DNA from: JAUVXJ01 sp964433755
GTDB taxonomy: Bacteria > Chloroflexota > Anaerolineae > UBA7937 > B3-Chlor
Assembly: GCA_964433755.1 (NCBI GenBank)
Contig: CAYSSR010000004.1
Location: 186,001 to 250,000 of the forward strand
DNA: 64,000 nucleotides
Reading direction: 5' to 3'
This document shows, piece after piece, positions 43,361-52,355 of the stretch. Within the stretch, counting starts at the first letter, position 1, and each line of letters begins with the position of its first letter. The position numbers and the translations under genes are program-made. Under the pieces are notes generated by a model. It was not told the DNA's origin and made no database searches. It worked only from the letters and a program-made list of their open reading frames with translations.

Positions 43361-43688
43361 CAGATCTCCCCTCTCTCCTGGCAAAAGCTTCGATGGGCTG
43401 CTCCAGCGCGTTGAGAATCATAGCATCAGGCCATGCAGGTGTCCAGGCGTGCCCGCATCGCTGCCGCGTGTCCAAGCGAGCAGTTGCTGCGTTGGGTGCT
43501 CGTGGGGTACCTTGATGAAGTGAGTGACGGAGGGCTCTGAGGCGATTCGGGGCCACAGATCCGATGCCTGCGCAAGCGGGGTGTGGTATAATGGGTGACG
43601 TGCGTCGGTCGGGCCTCGCGCGAGGTTTCCATGCACCTCGAATAGGCATCTCTGAGTAGGCGTCCACCCGACGCGCTGGAGGGCGCAA
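43361..43688. promoter_or_regulatory. Promoter region of the radical SAM operon
   Basis: An extended -10 TGGTATAAT (43584-43592) lies about 90 bases before the ATG; no good -35 is seen. The rest of the gap shows no gene. Confidence 0.5.
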
Positions 43689-44591
43689 ATGCTGACAGGG
43701 ATTCATCTTCTGCTCACCTACGCCTGCAACTTCGAGTGTGACCACTGCTTCCTGTACTGCGGTCCCCAGGCTGAGGGCACGTTTACCCTGGGACAGTTGA
43801 AGGCCGTCGTCGACGACGTAGAGAAGGTTGGCTCGGTGGAAATCGTCTACTTCGAGGGTGGTGAGCCGTTTCTCTACTATCCGCTGATGGTGGAAGGTAT
43901 CAGAATGGCCAGCGAGCGCGGGTTCCAGGCTGGAATAGTCACCAACTGCTACTGGGCAACGACGGAAGATGATGCGCGGCTCTGGTTGGAGCCTCTCGCT
44001 TCGCTAGGGATCGCAGATCTCAGCGTCAGCGACGACGAGTTCCACCACGGTTCTGGCCCAGACAACCCTGCGGAGCGCGCTGTGCGAGCCGCGAGACGGC
44101 TGGGTGTACCCACCGATGCCATCTGCATCGATCAGCCGACCGTGGAGGCAGGCATAGAGAAGGAACAAGAGAGAGGGCGGCCTGTGATCGGCGGTGGTGC
44201 GATGTTTCGGGGCCGGGCTGTGGACAAGCTTGTGCAGGGCCTGCCCACCAGGAACTGGAGGGAGCTGACAGAGTGCCCGTACGAGGATTTGCGCGACCCG
44301 GGAAGGGTCCATCTCGATCCTTACGGGCACGTGTTTGTGTGCCAGGGGCTGAGCATGGGCAACGTATGGCAGAGTCCGCTGCCCGAGCTCCTGGAGGAGT
44401 ACGATGCCGAGTCGCATCCTATCTGCGGGCCTTTGCTGGAGGGAGGGCCTGCCCTCCTGGCCGCCAGATACGGTATCGCAACCGAGAAAGAGTACGTGGA
44501 TGAGTGCCACTTGTGCTATTCGACCCGCCTGGCGCTGCTGCACAGATTTCCCCAGTACCTGGCGCCCAGGCAGGTCTACGGGCTGGACTGA
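43689..44591 (+). CDS. Radical SAM protein
   Basis: 300 residues. The cluster motif is C-x3-C-x2-C (CNFECDHC, near residue 13) for the 4Fe-4S cluster that reduces SAM. A C-terminal Cys-rich part (CPYEDL, CQGLSMG, CGPLLEGG, CHLCYSTR) suggests a SPASM-like auxiliary cluster. Such enzymes modify peptides or small substrates. The next gene is a cupin, possibly the same pathway. Start at an ATG just after GGGCGCAA, with a promoter at 43584. Confidence 0.75.
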   Translation: MLTGIHLLLTYACNFECDHCFLYCGPQAEGTFTLGQLKAVVDDVEKVGSVEIVYFEGGEPFLYYPLMVEGIRMASERGFQAGIVTNCYWATTEDDARLWLEPLASLGIADLSVSDDEFHHGSGPDNPAERAVRAARRLGVPTDAICIDQPTVEAGIEKEQERGRPVIGGGAMFRGRAVDKLVQGLPTRNWRELTECPYEDLRDPGRVHLDPYGHVFVCQGLSMGNVWQSPLPELLEEYDAESHPICGPLLEGGPALLAARYGIATEKEYVDECHLCYSTRLALLHRFPQYLAPRQVYGLD

Positions 44592-44682
44592 AGAAGCCAC
44601 CGCAGATAACCATCGTCACCTCCTGTCTGTTGCAGAACCCGGTTGCCCAGTGAGGTGTGCGGTGGGCCAGGGAAGGAGAGCG

Positions 44683-45060
44683 ATGTCTAACGAGGAGAGG
44701 GGACCTTGTTTCGTGGATCCCCGCCAGGCTCCGACGATGGTGCAGATGCCTGGGCTGGAGACAACCATTCTCACGGGTCTACACGGCGAGCAGATGATGA
44801 TGGTCCTGAACGCTACGCTGCCTGGTCACGAGGTGGCAACCCATTCCCATCCGCACGAGCAGATCGGCATGGTTTACAGCGGCAAGGCCAGGCTCACCAT
44901 AGGGGGTGAGGAGCGCTTGGTGGAGAAGGGTGACTTCTACTGTATCCCATCTGGTGTGCCCCACAGCGATGTCTGTGTCGGCGACGAGCCTTTCGTGATG
45001 CTCGACGTGTTCTATCCCTCCAGGGAGGATTTCCTGGCCAAGCTGGCCGAGAGCGAATGA
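44683..45060 (+). CDS. Cupin-fold protein
   Basis: 125 residues from the ATG at 44683 (GGAAGGAGAG upstream). The motif HSHPHEQIGMVYSGKARLTIGG gives the metal-binding pattern HxHx4-E..., and the second motif PSGVPHSDV is the C-terminal cupin strand. A single small cupin, likely to bind Fe or Mn. It lies 90 bases after the radical SAM gene and before an MFS gene; the same operon is plausible. Confidence 0.75.
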   Translation: MSNEERGPCFVDPRQAPTMVQMPGLETTILTGLHGEQMMMVLNATLPGHEVATHSHPHEQIGMVYSGKARLTIGGEERLVEKGDFYCIPSGVPHSDVCVGDEPFVMLDVFYPSREDFLAKLAESE

Positions 45061-45158
45061 TCGTAGAGAGCCGTGCGCAGCGCCGGCAACCAGTCACGGC
45101 GAGGAGGCCTGAGCGAGCGTCTCCACGAGGGTGTCAGGGAGCATAGTCGAAGAGTGAC

Positions 45159-46340
45159 ATGAGCGAGGACGATTTGTCGAGTCAAGAACGACCAGTATAT
45201 CGGGATCACAACTTGTACGTGATCTTCGGCGTCAGCCTGATGGGGGTCTTGGGCGTCTCCAGTGTGACGCCAGCGTTCCCGGCGATCATGGAAGCGCTGG
45301 GCATTTCTCCCCAGGCCGTAGGCTCCCTGGTCACTGCCTTCACCCTGCCCGGGGTGCTGCTGACACCGCTGCTAGGCGTGCTCTCGGATCGGTTCGGAAG
45401 GAAGAGAGTGCTGATTCCAGCGCTGCTGGTCTTTGCGGGCGCCGGGGCCGCGTGCGCCTTGGTCCGCGATTTTCGATCTCTTCTCGTACTACGCTTCTTC
45501 CAGGGCGCGGGTGCGGCGGGGCTGGCCGCGATCAATCTGACCATCCTGGGGGATCTCTACGTCGGCACGGAGCGTACTGAGGCTATGGGATGTAACGCCA
45601 GCGTTCTGAGCACGGGCACTGCCAGCTATCCGGCCATCGGCGGAGCGCTGGCTACGCTGGGTTGGTATTGTCCGTTTCTGCTGCCTCTCGCAGCCATCCC
45701 CGTGGCCGTGGCGGTGGTCTTCTCGTTGGACAACCCCGAGCCCACCAATTCTCAGGGGCTGAGGGAGTACCTGGCCGATGCGTGGAGCGCTATCTGTACC
45801 CGCCAGGTGTTCACACTATTCGTTTTGGGCATCATCACCTTCATGGTGTACTACGGGTCCTACCTGACGTTTCTCCCTCTGCTGATCGAGGATTCGTTTT
45901 CGCTATCTCCTTTTGCCATCGGGTTGATCATTTCCATCTCGTCTGTGGCGGCCGCTGTGACGTCGTCCCAGCTGGGTCGGCTGACTAGACTGTCTTCGGA
46001 GAGAGTGCTCCTTGGCATAGCCAGCGTTCTCTACGTCGTGTCCTTGCTGATGATGCCGGCGATCCCCACTCCTTGGCTGTTTGCTATACCGACCACTCTG
46101 TATGGCATCGCAGGAGGCATCACCATGCCGAGCCTGATTACTCTGCTGTCGGGGCTGGCGCCCATGGAGCAGCGGGGCGTGCTGATGTCGGTCAACGGCA
46201 CAGTCTTTCGACTCGGTCAGACCCTGGGTCCAGTCGTGATGGGCGTGCTCTACGGCGTGGCTGGAATGGGAGGAGTGTTCTATGGCGGTGCGGTCTGCGC
46301 GCTGGCTTCGCTCGCCGTGGTGGTTGTCCTTATGAAGTGA
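45159..46340 (+). CDS. MFS transporter (drug:H+ antiporter type)
   Basis: 393 residues with about 12 membrane helices. Motif A in loop 2-3 is LLGVLSDRFGRKRVLIP (typical G-x3-D-R-x-G-R-R/K). The TM5 motif C-like stretch and a second motif in the C-terminal half (YGIAGGITMPSLITLLSGL) support the DHA1 type. Substrate unknown; neighbours do not settle it. Confidence 0.8.
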   Translation: MSEDDLSSQERPVYRDHNLYVIFGVSLMGVLGVSSVTPAFPAIMEALGISPQAVGSLVTAFTLPGVLLTPLLGVLSDRFGRKRVLIPALLVFAGAGAACALVRDFRSLLVLRFFQGAGAAGLAAINLTILGDLYVGTERTEAMGCNASVLSTGTASYPAIGGALATLGWYCPFLLPLAAIPVAVAVVFSLDNPEPTNSQGLREYLADAWSAICTRQVFTLFVLGIITFMVYYGSYLTFLPLLIEDSFSLSPFAIGLIISISSVAAAVTSSQLGRLTRLSSERVLLGIASVLYVVSLLMMPAIPTPWLFAIPTTLYGIAGGITMPSLITLLSGLAPMEQRGVLMSVNGTVFRLGQTLGPVVMGVLYGVAGMGGVFYGGAVCALASLAVVVVLMK

Positions 46341-46397
46341 GGTCTGGCCTTCTGTCCGCTGCGAATGCGGTACAATGGATTGGCTGAAAGAAGGAAT

Positions 46398-47798
46398 ATG
46401 CAGAACAAAGCTGATGGTGAAAAGGAGAGGGTGGCGCTGTGGTCGGTTCTGGCCGCCATCCTCCTCACAGGGACGAAGCTGCTGATTGGTATCTCGACTG
46501 GGAGTCTGGGTATTCTGGCCGAGGCAGCCCATTCTGGGCTGGATCTCGTAGCTGCGTTGATCACGTTCGCTGCGGTGCGGGTATCGGACAAGCCCGCGGA
46601 TTCGAGCCATCCCTATGGTCACGGGAAAGTGGAGAATCTCTCCGCGCTGGCAGAGACGCTACTGCTGCTGATAACCTGTGCCTGGATTGTGCAGGAGGGG
46701 ATCGGCCGGCTATTCTTCAAGACCGTGCACATAGATGCCAGTGTCTGGGCCTTTGCCGTGATGGTGATGTCCATTGTCGTCGACGTCAACCGTTCCCGAA
46801 TATTGAAACGGGTCGCAAAGGAGCATGATAGCCAGGCCTTAGAGGCAGATGCCTTACACTTCAGCACTGACGTCTGGAGTTCCACCGTCGTCATCGGTGG
46901 ACTGGCCGTGGTCAAGGTGAGTGAGTGGCTGGGTGGTCCCCCATGGTTGGCGCAAGCGGACGCCGTGGCTGCTCTCGTGGTGGCCATGATTGTGGTCTAT
47001 GTAAGCGTACAGTTGGGAAAGCGGTCTGTGGACGTGTTGCTGGATGCCGCACCGAAGGGTCTCGCCGAGAAGATCCGAGTTCGGGTGCAGGAGGTCGACG
47101 GCGTGCTGGGTTGCCGGCAGGTGCGCGTTCGCCGATCCGGGGCTGAGAGCTTCGTGGATCTGGTTCTGGAGATCGATGGGGATGCCTCGTTCGACGTGGC
47201 TCATGGGACGACGGCAAGAGTCGAGGAAGTGGTGTCAGAGCTGGTGCCGAGGGCTGACGTCTTCGTGCACTATGAGCCCGGCGAGCCCCGCACGGACGTT
47301 GCTTCTCTGGTTAGGCGAGCAGCGGAGAGTATGGGAGCGCGCGCCCACGACATCTGGGTCCGGCAGACCGGTGAGGAACTACACGTAGAGCTCGACCTGG
47401 AAGTGCGTCGGGACGCCTCCCTGGAGAAGGCGCACGAACTGGCGAGCCAGCTCGAGTCGGAAGTCAAGGTGGCGACGCCTGAGGTTGCCGACGTTGTAGT
47501 CCATCTCGAGCCAGTGGGCGACGCGACAGGCACTGGAGCGCGGCTGGAGGACGAGGAGCGCGTCAGGCTGGAGGCGTACACCGTGTCTCTGGTGGACGGT
47601 TTGGTGGACCAGGGGGCATGTCACGACGTCAAGCTATGGCGAGAAGAAGACGGGTTTGCCGCGTCGCTTCACTGCTCACTGGAGACCACCCTCTCTGTCC
47701 AGGAAGCGCACGAGTTCAGTGAACGGCTGGAAGGTTATCTGCGGGAACAGATGCCGCGTCTCAGGCGAGTGGTAATCCACCTGGAACCGCTGTCCTAG
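46398..47798 (+). CDS. Cation diffusion facilitator with three cytoplasmic domains
   Basis: 466 residues from the ATG at 46398; TACAAT at 46371 may be its -10. Residues 1-205 are a six-helix CDF transporter with metal sites HSGLD and HFSTD (both HxxxD, the zinc-type pattern). Three tandem ferredoxin-like domains follow: about 210-295, 300-380 and 390-466. Ordinary CDF proteins have one. It exports Zn2+ or related ions in exchange for protons. The extra domains may bind metal or another protein. Confidence 0.85.
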   Translation: MQNKADGEKERVALWSVLAAILLTGTKLLIGISTGSLGILAEAAHSGLDLVAALITFAAVRVSDKPADSSHPYGHGKVENLSALAETLLLLITCAWIVQEGIGRLFFKTVHIDASVWAFAVMVMSIVVDVNRSRILKRVAKEHDSQALEADALHFSTDVWSSTVVIGGLAVVKVSEWLGGPPWLAQADAVAALVVAMIVVYVSVQLGKRSVDVLLDAAPKGLAEKIRVRVQEVDGVLGCRQVRVRRSGAESFVDLVLEIDGDASFDVAHGTTARVEEVVSELVPRADVFVHYEPGEPRTDVASLVRRAAESMGARAHDIWVRQTGEELHVELDLEVRRDASLEKAHELASQLESEVKVATPEVADVVVHLEPVGDATGTGARLEDEERVRLEAYTVSLVDGLVDQGACHDVKLWREEDGFAASLHCSLETTLSVQEAHEFSERLEGYLREQMPRLRRVVIHLEPLS

Positions 47799-47902
47799 CC
47801 CACTCCTCGCTACGGAGCCTCTTTGACAAGTCCCTTGTGTCTTGATGGACGTTGGGGGAGGGGCTCCAAGCGCGCTCGTCCCGCAATGCGGTTGGTGCAT
47901 CA

Positions 47903-47932
47903 TTGTGCCTTCCGTTCAATGTGCGCTAGAAT
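47903..47932 (+). promoter_or_regulatory. Promoter of the sensor kinase
   Basis: TTGTGC (47903-47908), 18 bases, TAGAAT (47927-47932), about 120 bases before the ATG at 48053. Moderate match. Confidence 0.4.
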
Positions 47933-48052
47933 GCATATGGTGCCACACCGCGTTTGCCAAACTGCGCTTTGTCCTCGTTCTGTCGTCGATGATGATCTGG
48001 GGATGCAAGTTCACGCGAGAACTCGTACAAGAGCATTAGGGGGGTGAAGCCG

Positions 48053-49819
48053 ATGGGGGACCAGGGGAAGACCAAGGCTGAACTGCTGAGAGAACTCGAG
48101 GACTTGCGCGGACGGCTTGTCGAGTTGGAGACCGCGGAGGAGGGGCGCGCGGAGGCCGAGGGACGATTGCGTTTGGAGCGCCAGCAACTGATCTCCATCT
48201 TCGATAGCATGGATGAGCCTGTGTACGTTAGCGATCCTCAAACGTATGAGGTGGTCTATGCAAACCAGGCGCTGCGCAGTCGTTTTGGGGAAGTCGTAGG
48301 GCAGACGTGCTACGAGGTCTTCCAGGGCCTGGACTCGCCCTGCCCGTTCTGTACGAACGAACTGATCTTTGCAGGGCCGTCAGGCAGGACTCACATCTGG
48401 GAGTGGCAGAACAGGGTGGACCAACGGTGGTATCGGTGTATTGACAGGCCGATACACTGGCCAGACGGGCGGATGATGCGTTACGAGATGGCTATTGATA
48501 TCACAGATCAGAAGCGAGCGGATGAGGAGTCACGCCGGCTCAATCGAGCATTGAAGATGGTCAGCGAGTGCAACCAGGCGCTGGTGCGTGCGAGGTCAGA
48601 GGAGGAACTGCTTCCAGATATCTGCCACATCATCGTGGAGGATGGGGGATACCGCCTGGCCTGGATCGGGTATGCAGAGCAGGATGAAGCCAAGACAGTC
48701 CGGCCTGTGGCCCAGATGGGGTACGACGAAGGGTACGTGGACCGTGTGGACATCACTTGGGCCGACACCGAGCGCGGCAGGGGACCCACGGGCACTGCCA
48801 TTCGCAGCGGCGAACCGTCCGTCATCACCAATATCCCAGGCGATCCTGCTTTTGCACCCTGGCGCCAAGACGCAGCCAGGCGCGGGTATCAATCGTCGAT
48901 CGCGTTGCCGCTGGTCTCCGAAGGCAAGACTCTAGGTGCACTCAATATCTACGCGTCAGAACCGGATGCGTTCGACGCCGATGAAGTCAAGATCCTCCTG
49001 GAACTGGCGCGTGATCTCGGCTACGGCATGCAGGCACTCCGCAACAGGGTTGAGCGTGACAGGGCGGAGGCAGCTCTGAAGGAACACTCGGAGCGGTTAG
49101 AGGAGATGGTGGAGGAGCGTACCCAGCAACTGCGGCTGGCCCAGGACGAATTGGTGCGCGCCGAGAAGCTGGCGGTTCTGGGCCAGTTGGCCGGTAGTGT
49201 GGGGCACGAACTCCGCAATCCGCTGGGGGTCATCTCCAACGCGATCTACTATCTTCAGGCTACGTTGGATGGCGCCGACGAGACCACCAGCGACTATCTC
49301 GACATCATCGCCCAGCAAGTCAAGGATGCCAGCAGAACGGTTTCCGACCTTCTGGACTTCGCCCAGACGCGCGAGCCTGATAGGGTGAGACGTTCGGTCT
49401 CCGACCTCGCGAGCGAGGCGCTGGAGGCGCAGCCTCCTCCGCCAGACATCGAGACCAAGCTGGAGATACCCCAGGCGTTGCCTCTTGTGTTCGTCGATCC
49501 TCAACAGATACGGCAGGTGCTGCGGAACCTGATCACCAATGCCTATCAAGCAATGCCGACCGGAGGGAAGCTAACCATCGGCGCCCAGAGCGGCCGGCGT
49601 GAGGTCAATGTGTGGGTGGCCGATACTGGTGTGGGAATCTCACCCGAGAACATGGACAAGCTCTTCGAGCCTCTCTTCACCACCAGGGTGCGTGGAACTG
49701 GCCTGGGTTTGTCCGCGGCCAAGATGTTCGTCGAGGCCAACGAGGGCAACATCTCGGTGGAGAGCAAGGAGGGCGATGGTAGCAGGTTCACCATCAGTCT
49801 CCCCCGTGCGGATATCTAA
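48053..49819 (+). CDS. Soluble PAS-GAF histidine kinase
   Basis: 588 residues. A coiled coil (about 8-40), a PAS domain (45-160) with an unusual Cys set (CYEVFQGLDSPCPFC), a GAF domain (170-325), a coiled coil and HisKA with VGHELRNPL, then the ATPase (GTGLGLSAAKMF). No membrane helix. The PAS Cys cluster could bind heme or a metal, which is inference. ATG at 48053 follows GGGGGGTGA by five bases; a GTG nine bases earlier is possible. The kinase end resembles that of the CHASE4 kinase, so they are paralogues. Confidence 0.85.
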   Translation: MGDQGKTKAELLRELEDLRGRLVELETAEEGRAEAEGRLRLERQQLISIFDSMDEPVYVSDPQTYEVVYANQALRSRFGEVVGQTCYEVFQGLDSPCPFCTNELIFAGPSGRTHIWEWQNRVDQRWYRCIDRPIHWPDGRMMRYEMAIDITDQKRADEESRRLNRALKMVSECNQALVRARSEEELLPDICHIIVEDGGYRLAWIGYAEQDEAKTVRPVAQMGYDEGYVDRVDITWADTERGRGPTGTAIRSGEPSVITNIPGDPAFAPWRQDAARRGYQSSIALPLVSEGKTLGALNIYASEPDAFDADEVKILLELARDLGYGMQALRNRVERDRAEAALKEHSERLEEMVEERTQQLRLAQDELVRAEKLAVLGQLAGSVGHELRNPLGVISNAIYYLQATLDGADETTSDYLDIIAQQVKDASRTVSDLLDFAQTREPDRVRRSVSDLASEALEAQPPPPDIETKLEIPQALPLVFVDPQQIRQVLRNLITNAYQAMPTGGKLTIGAQSGRREVNVWVADTGVGISPENMDKLFEPLFTTRVRGTGLGLSAAKMFVEANEGNISVESKEGDGSRFTISLPRADI

Positions 49820-49917
49820 GCATCCGTGAACGTGTATACGCTTGGCTGTGGTCCGGAAGAAAAGAAAAGGGCCCCGGCACACTGGCCGCAGCCCTTGGTA
49901 TCCTCAGGTCCGATCTA

Positions 49918-51084
49918 TCACGTCGCGCTCTCCGGAGGTACCATCTCCTCCGACCAGTACTTCACGATATCTGCCTCGGCTTCCAGATCTTCGAGCCACA
50001 TCTGGAATGCCTCTGACTTCCTTTGTGCCAGCATGTCGGCATCCAGTTCCCTGTCTTCGTCTCGTTCCTCGACTTCGATGATGTGGAATCCGTAGGAGCT
50101 TTCCACCACTCCACTGAGCTCTCCGACGGCCAGGCTGAAGGCTGCTTCTTCGAAAGCCGTGTCCATCACGCCCATGGGGAACCAACCGAGCTCGCCTCCC
50201 TCCTCAGCGCTGACGGTATCAGTGGAGACCTCCATGGCTACCGTGGCAAAGTCTTCGCCTTGTTCCAGACGTTCCAGAACGGCGTCCGCCTCTTCCTGGG
50301 TTCCCACGAGAATGTGTCGCGCCCGTACCTGAAGCTCGCTGGTGGGCACCTGCTCTCCTACGAACTCCTCCATCTTCTCGGTCAGGAGTCGAGTGCGTAT
50401 TATCTCCCTGTAGTCTGACTCTGTCAGGCCGATTCTCTCCTCCAGAGCACTGAGGGTTTCGGCGTACTGCTCCTTGAACTCGGCCAGCGACATGGGTGTG
50501 GCTTGTTCGGTGGCGGTGACCTCACTGGTCGATGTGATAGTCGTAGTAGGCGAGGGCGAGGGCGAGGGAGTAGGCGCATCACGGTCATAGCCGAATTCTT
50601 CCTCGATGGCGCGATCGATCTCGTCCGCGGACACCTCAATGCCCTGCGCAGCGGCAGCCTGGCGGATCAGTTCCTCCTGTATCATGTCGTCCACCGGCTG
50701 CTCGCCGTCGACGAGATCCCTCTGGGTATAGTAGTAAGAGATTTGCTGGTCGATGAGGTCGATCATCCACGCATCTTCCTCGGAAGTGTAGAGGGAGCGT
50801 TGGGTTTGCCAATCCTGGATGGCCCCATCGATGTTCGTCCTCTGTAGGAGGACCCGCTTCTCGTACGCTTGTCTTTGGATGGCCACGCCATTGACGGTAG
50901 CTACTGGGGCGGCCGGTTTGGCGACCAGTTCCTGGTATGCCCCGTACCCAAGGACGGCGGCGATGAGGCAGCCTACGCCGATGGCCAGCCCGATCAGAAT
51001 CAGCCGCTGGCGGCGTTCCTTCTCGCGGCGCGACAACTGCTTACGGGTAAGCGGAACTTCTTTCTTGACCCTTCTCTTGGCCAT
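49918..51084 (-). CDS. Membrane-anchored parvulin-type foldase
   Basis: 388 residues from the ATG at 51084 (GGAGGGAC upstream). A short basic cytoplasmic start, one membrane helix (about 30-55), a SurA-like N-domain and a parvulin rotamase domain (about 262-365: RARHILVGTQEEADAVL, GELGWFPMGVMD, SYGFHIIEVEE). It would fold exported proteins by proline isomerisation. A Ser/Pro/Thr-rich stretch (TPSPSPSPTTTITST) interrupts the chaperone domain. It follows rpsR, but 195 bases separate them. Confidence 0.85.
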   Translation of the reverse strand: MAKRRVKKEVPLTRKQLSRREKERRQRLILIGLAIGVGCLIAAVLGYGAYQELVAKPAAPVATVNGVAIQRQAYEKRVLLQRTNIDGAIQDWQTQRSLYTSEEDAWMIDLIDQQISYYYTQRDLVDGEQPVDDMIQEELIRQAAAAQGIEVSADEIDRAIEEEFGYDRDAPTPSPSPSPTTTITSTSEVTATEQATPMSLAEFKEQYAETLSALEERIGLTESDYREIIRTRLLTEKMEEFVGEQVPTSELQVRARHILVGTQEEADAVLERLEQGEDFATVAMEVSTDTVSAEEGGELGWFPMGVMDTAFEEAAFSLAVGELSGVVESSYGFHIIEVEERDEDRELDADMLAQRKSEAFQMWLEDLEAEADIVKYWSEEMVPPESAT

Positions 51085-51279
51085 TAGTCCCTCCGCTGGG
51101 CGCGAAAAGAGTCCAATAAGGTATACAAATCTGGCTTGCTCACGGCGGGGGTCACAAGATTGCCCCACTCGTCGCGGATCGGTGAGAGTGCGTGGCGTCT
51201 GGTGATTCTCCCCAAGGTGGTCGACATGGAGGAGATGCGTATCGACAGATCCTGTGCCCTCTCCCGCGCCGTGCCTGGC

Positions 51280-51558
51280 CTAGCCTCCTCGGGCGTGCTC
51301 GCCCGTGTAGGGCAATAGTGCCACGTGCCGAGCGCGCTTGATGGCTGTCGCCAGGCGGCGTTGGTGCCTTGCACAGACGCCCGACTTGCGCCGTGGTTTG
51401 ATCTTGCCCCGGTTCGTGATGTATTGGCGGAGCAGAGGCACATCTTTGTAGTCTATGTGACGCACCCTGTCCACACAGAAGGCGCAGACCTTCTTGCGGC
51501 TGAATTTGTACGGTCGTCTGCCACGCCGTCTCGGTCTCGAGTCGTTTCTACCTGCCAA
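51280..51558 (-). CDS. rpsR: Ribosomal protein S18
   Basis: 92 residues. The Cys pair CAFC and the family core DYKDVPLLRQYITNRGKI and RRLATAIKRARHVALLP are clear. S18 pairs with S6 on the small subunit. It starts two bases after rpsF, with no ssb gene between them. Many bacteria have rpsF-ssb-rpsR, so ssb must be elsewhere here. Confidence 0.95.
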   Translation of the reverse strand: MAGRNDSRPRRRGRRPYKFSRKKVCAFCVDRVRHIDYKDVPLLRQYITNRGKIKPRRKSGVCARHQRRLATAIKRARHVALLPYTGEHARGG

Positions 51559-51560
51559 GG

Positions 51561-52037
51561 TCAGTCTCCCAGTTCTGCGCCATCGGCGTCTGGCGCTTCT
51601 TCTTCATCTTCGTCAGCAAGTTCCGGCTCGGCAGGCTCGTCCTCCGGCGTCGGAGCTGCCTCCTCTATCGGCTCTGGTTCCGGCTCCGCTTCGATCTCCT
51701 TCGCGGGAGCGCGCTCTTCGCGGCTGGCTGCTTCTGCAACCCGAGCTGGGAGCTCGTCGGTTCTCAGCAGAAGGTAGCGGATCATCTCCTCGGTCAAGGC
51801 GAACTTGGTCCTGAGTTGCGAGACCGCACCTGGATCGAGCTGGATGTAGGCCAGAATGTAGTGGCCCTCACGGAATCTCCGGATCTGGTAGGCCAGACGC
51901 TTCCTGCCCCAGGATTCGAGGTGCAGCACCTCTCCCCCCCCGTCGGTGATGATCTGGCTGATCCTCTCCAGCACCGCTTGCAGGTCTTCCTCCTCCACTT
52001 CTGGGCTGAGGATGTACATCAACTCGTAGTTAGACAA
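51561..52037 (-). CDS. rpsF: Ribosomal protein S6 with acidic tail
   Basis: 158 residues. Residues 1-95 are a standard S6 (NYELMYILSP, WGRKRLAYQIRRFREGHYI). The last 60 residues are a long Glu/Asp/Ala/Pro tail (EPEPEPIEEAAPTPEDEP), longer than in E. coli S6, where a shorter Glu tail is added post-translationally. Translation is presumably coupled to rpsR. Confidence 0.95.
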   Translation of the reverse strand: MSNYELMYILSPEVEEEDLQAVLERISQIITDGGGEVLHLESWGRKRLAYQIRRFREGHYILAYIQLDPGAVSQLRTKFALTEEMIRYLLLRTDELPARVAEAASREERAPAKEIEAEPEPEPIEEAAPTPEDEPAEPELADEDEEEAPDADGAELGD

Positions 52038-52122
52038 TCAACGGCTCCTTTCTTCGGGCTTGCCCCCAGTCCTAGCTGCGGGCAGAAAGTCTCCCAGAGT
52101 GTTCTCATGGACACGACTTTTC

Positions 52123-52151
52123 AGTATACCATCAAACCATGCAACAGTCAA
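52123..52151 (-). promoter_or_regulatory. Promoter of rpsF-rpsR
   Basis: TTGACT (52151-52146), 17 bases, TATACT (52128-52123) on the minus strand. The leader between it and rpsF holds a TGCCCGCAG/CTGGGGGCA stem and a CCGAA that might be the S6:S18-binding leader, which I cannot confirm. Confidence 0.75.
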
Positions 52152-52355
52152 TCTGATGGGAGAGGGTGTGGGACAGCGGCATCTCATTCGCCGCTAGCCT
52201 CACCCGATCATCGGACCGTGGCACTCCGGCAGGGGAGTGCCGTCTGCCCCACCGAGAATGGACGTCCCTCGCAGAGGCCGGTCGGAGGCCTGCAACCGGC
52301 GGCAGGGGAATACTCCTGTCCCCCACGTCGGTGGGGAATGCGGCCGTTGGATTGA

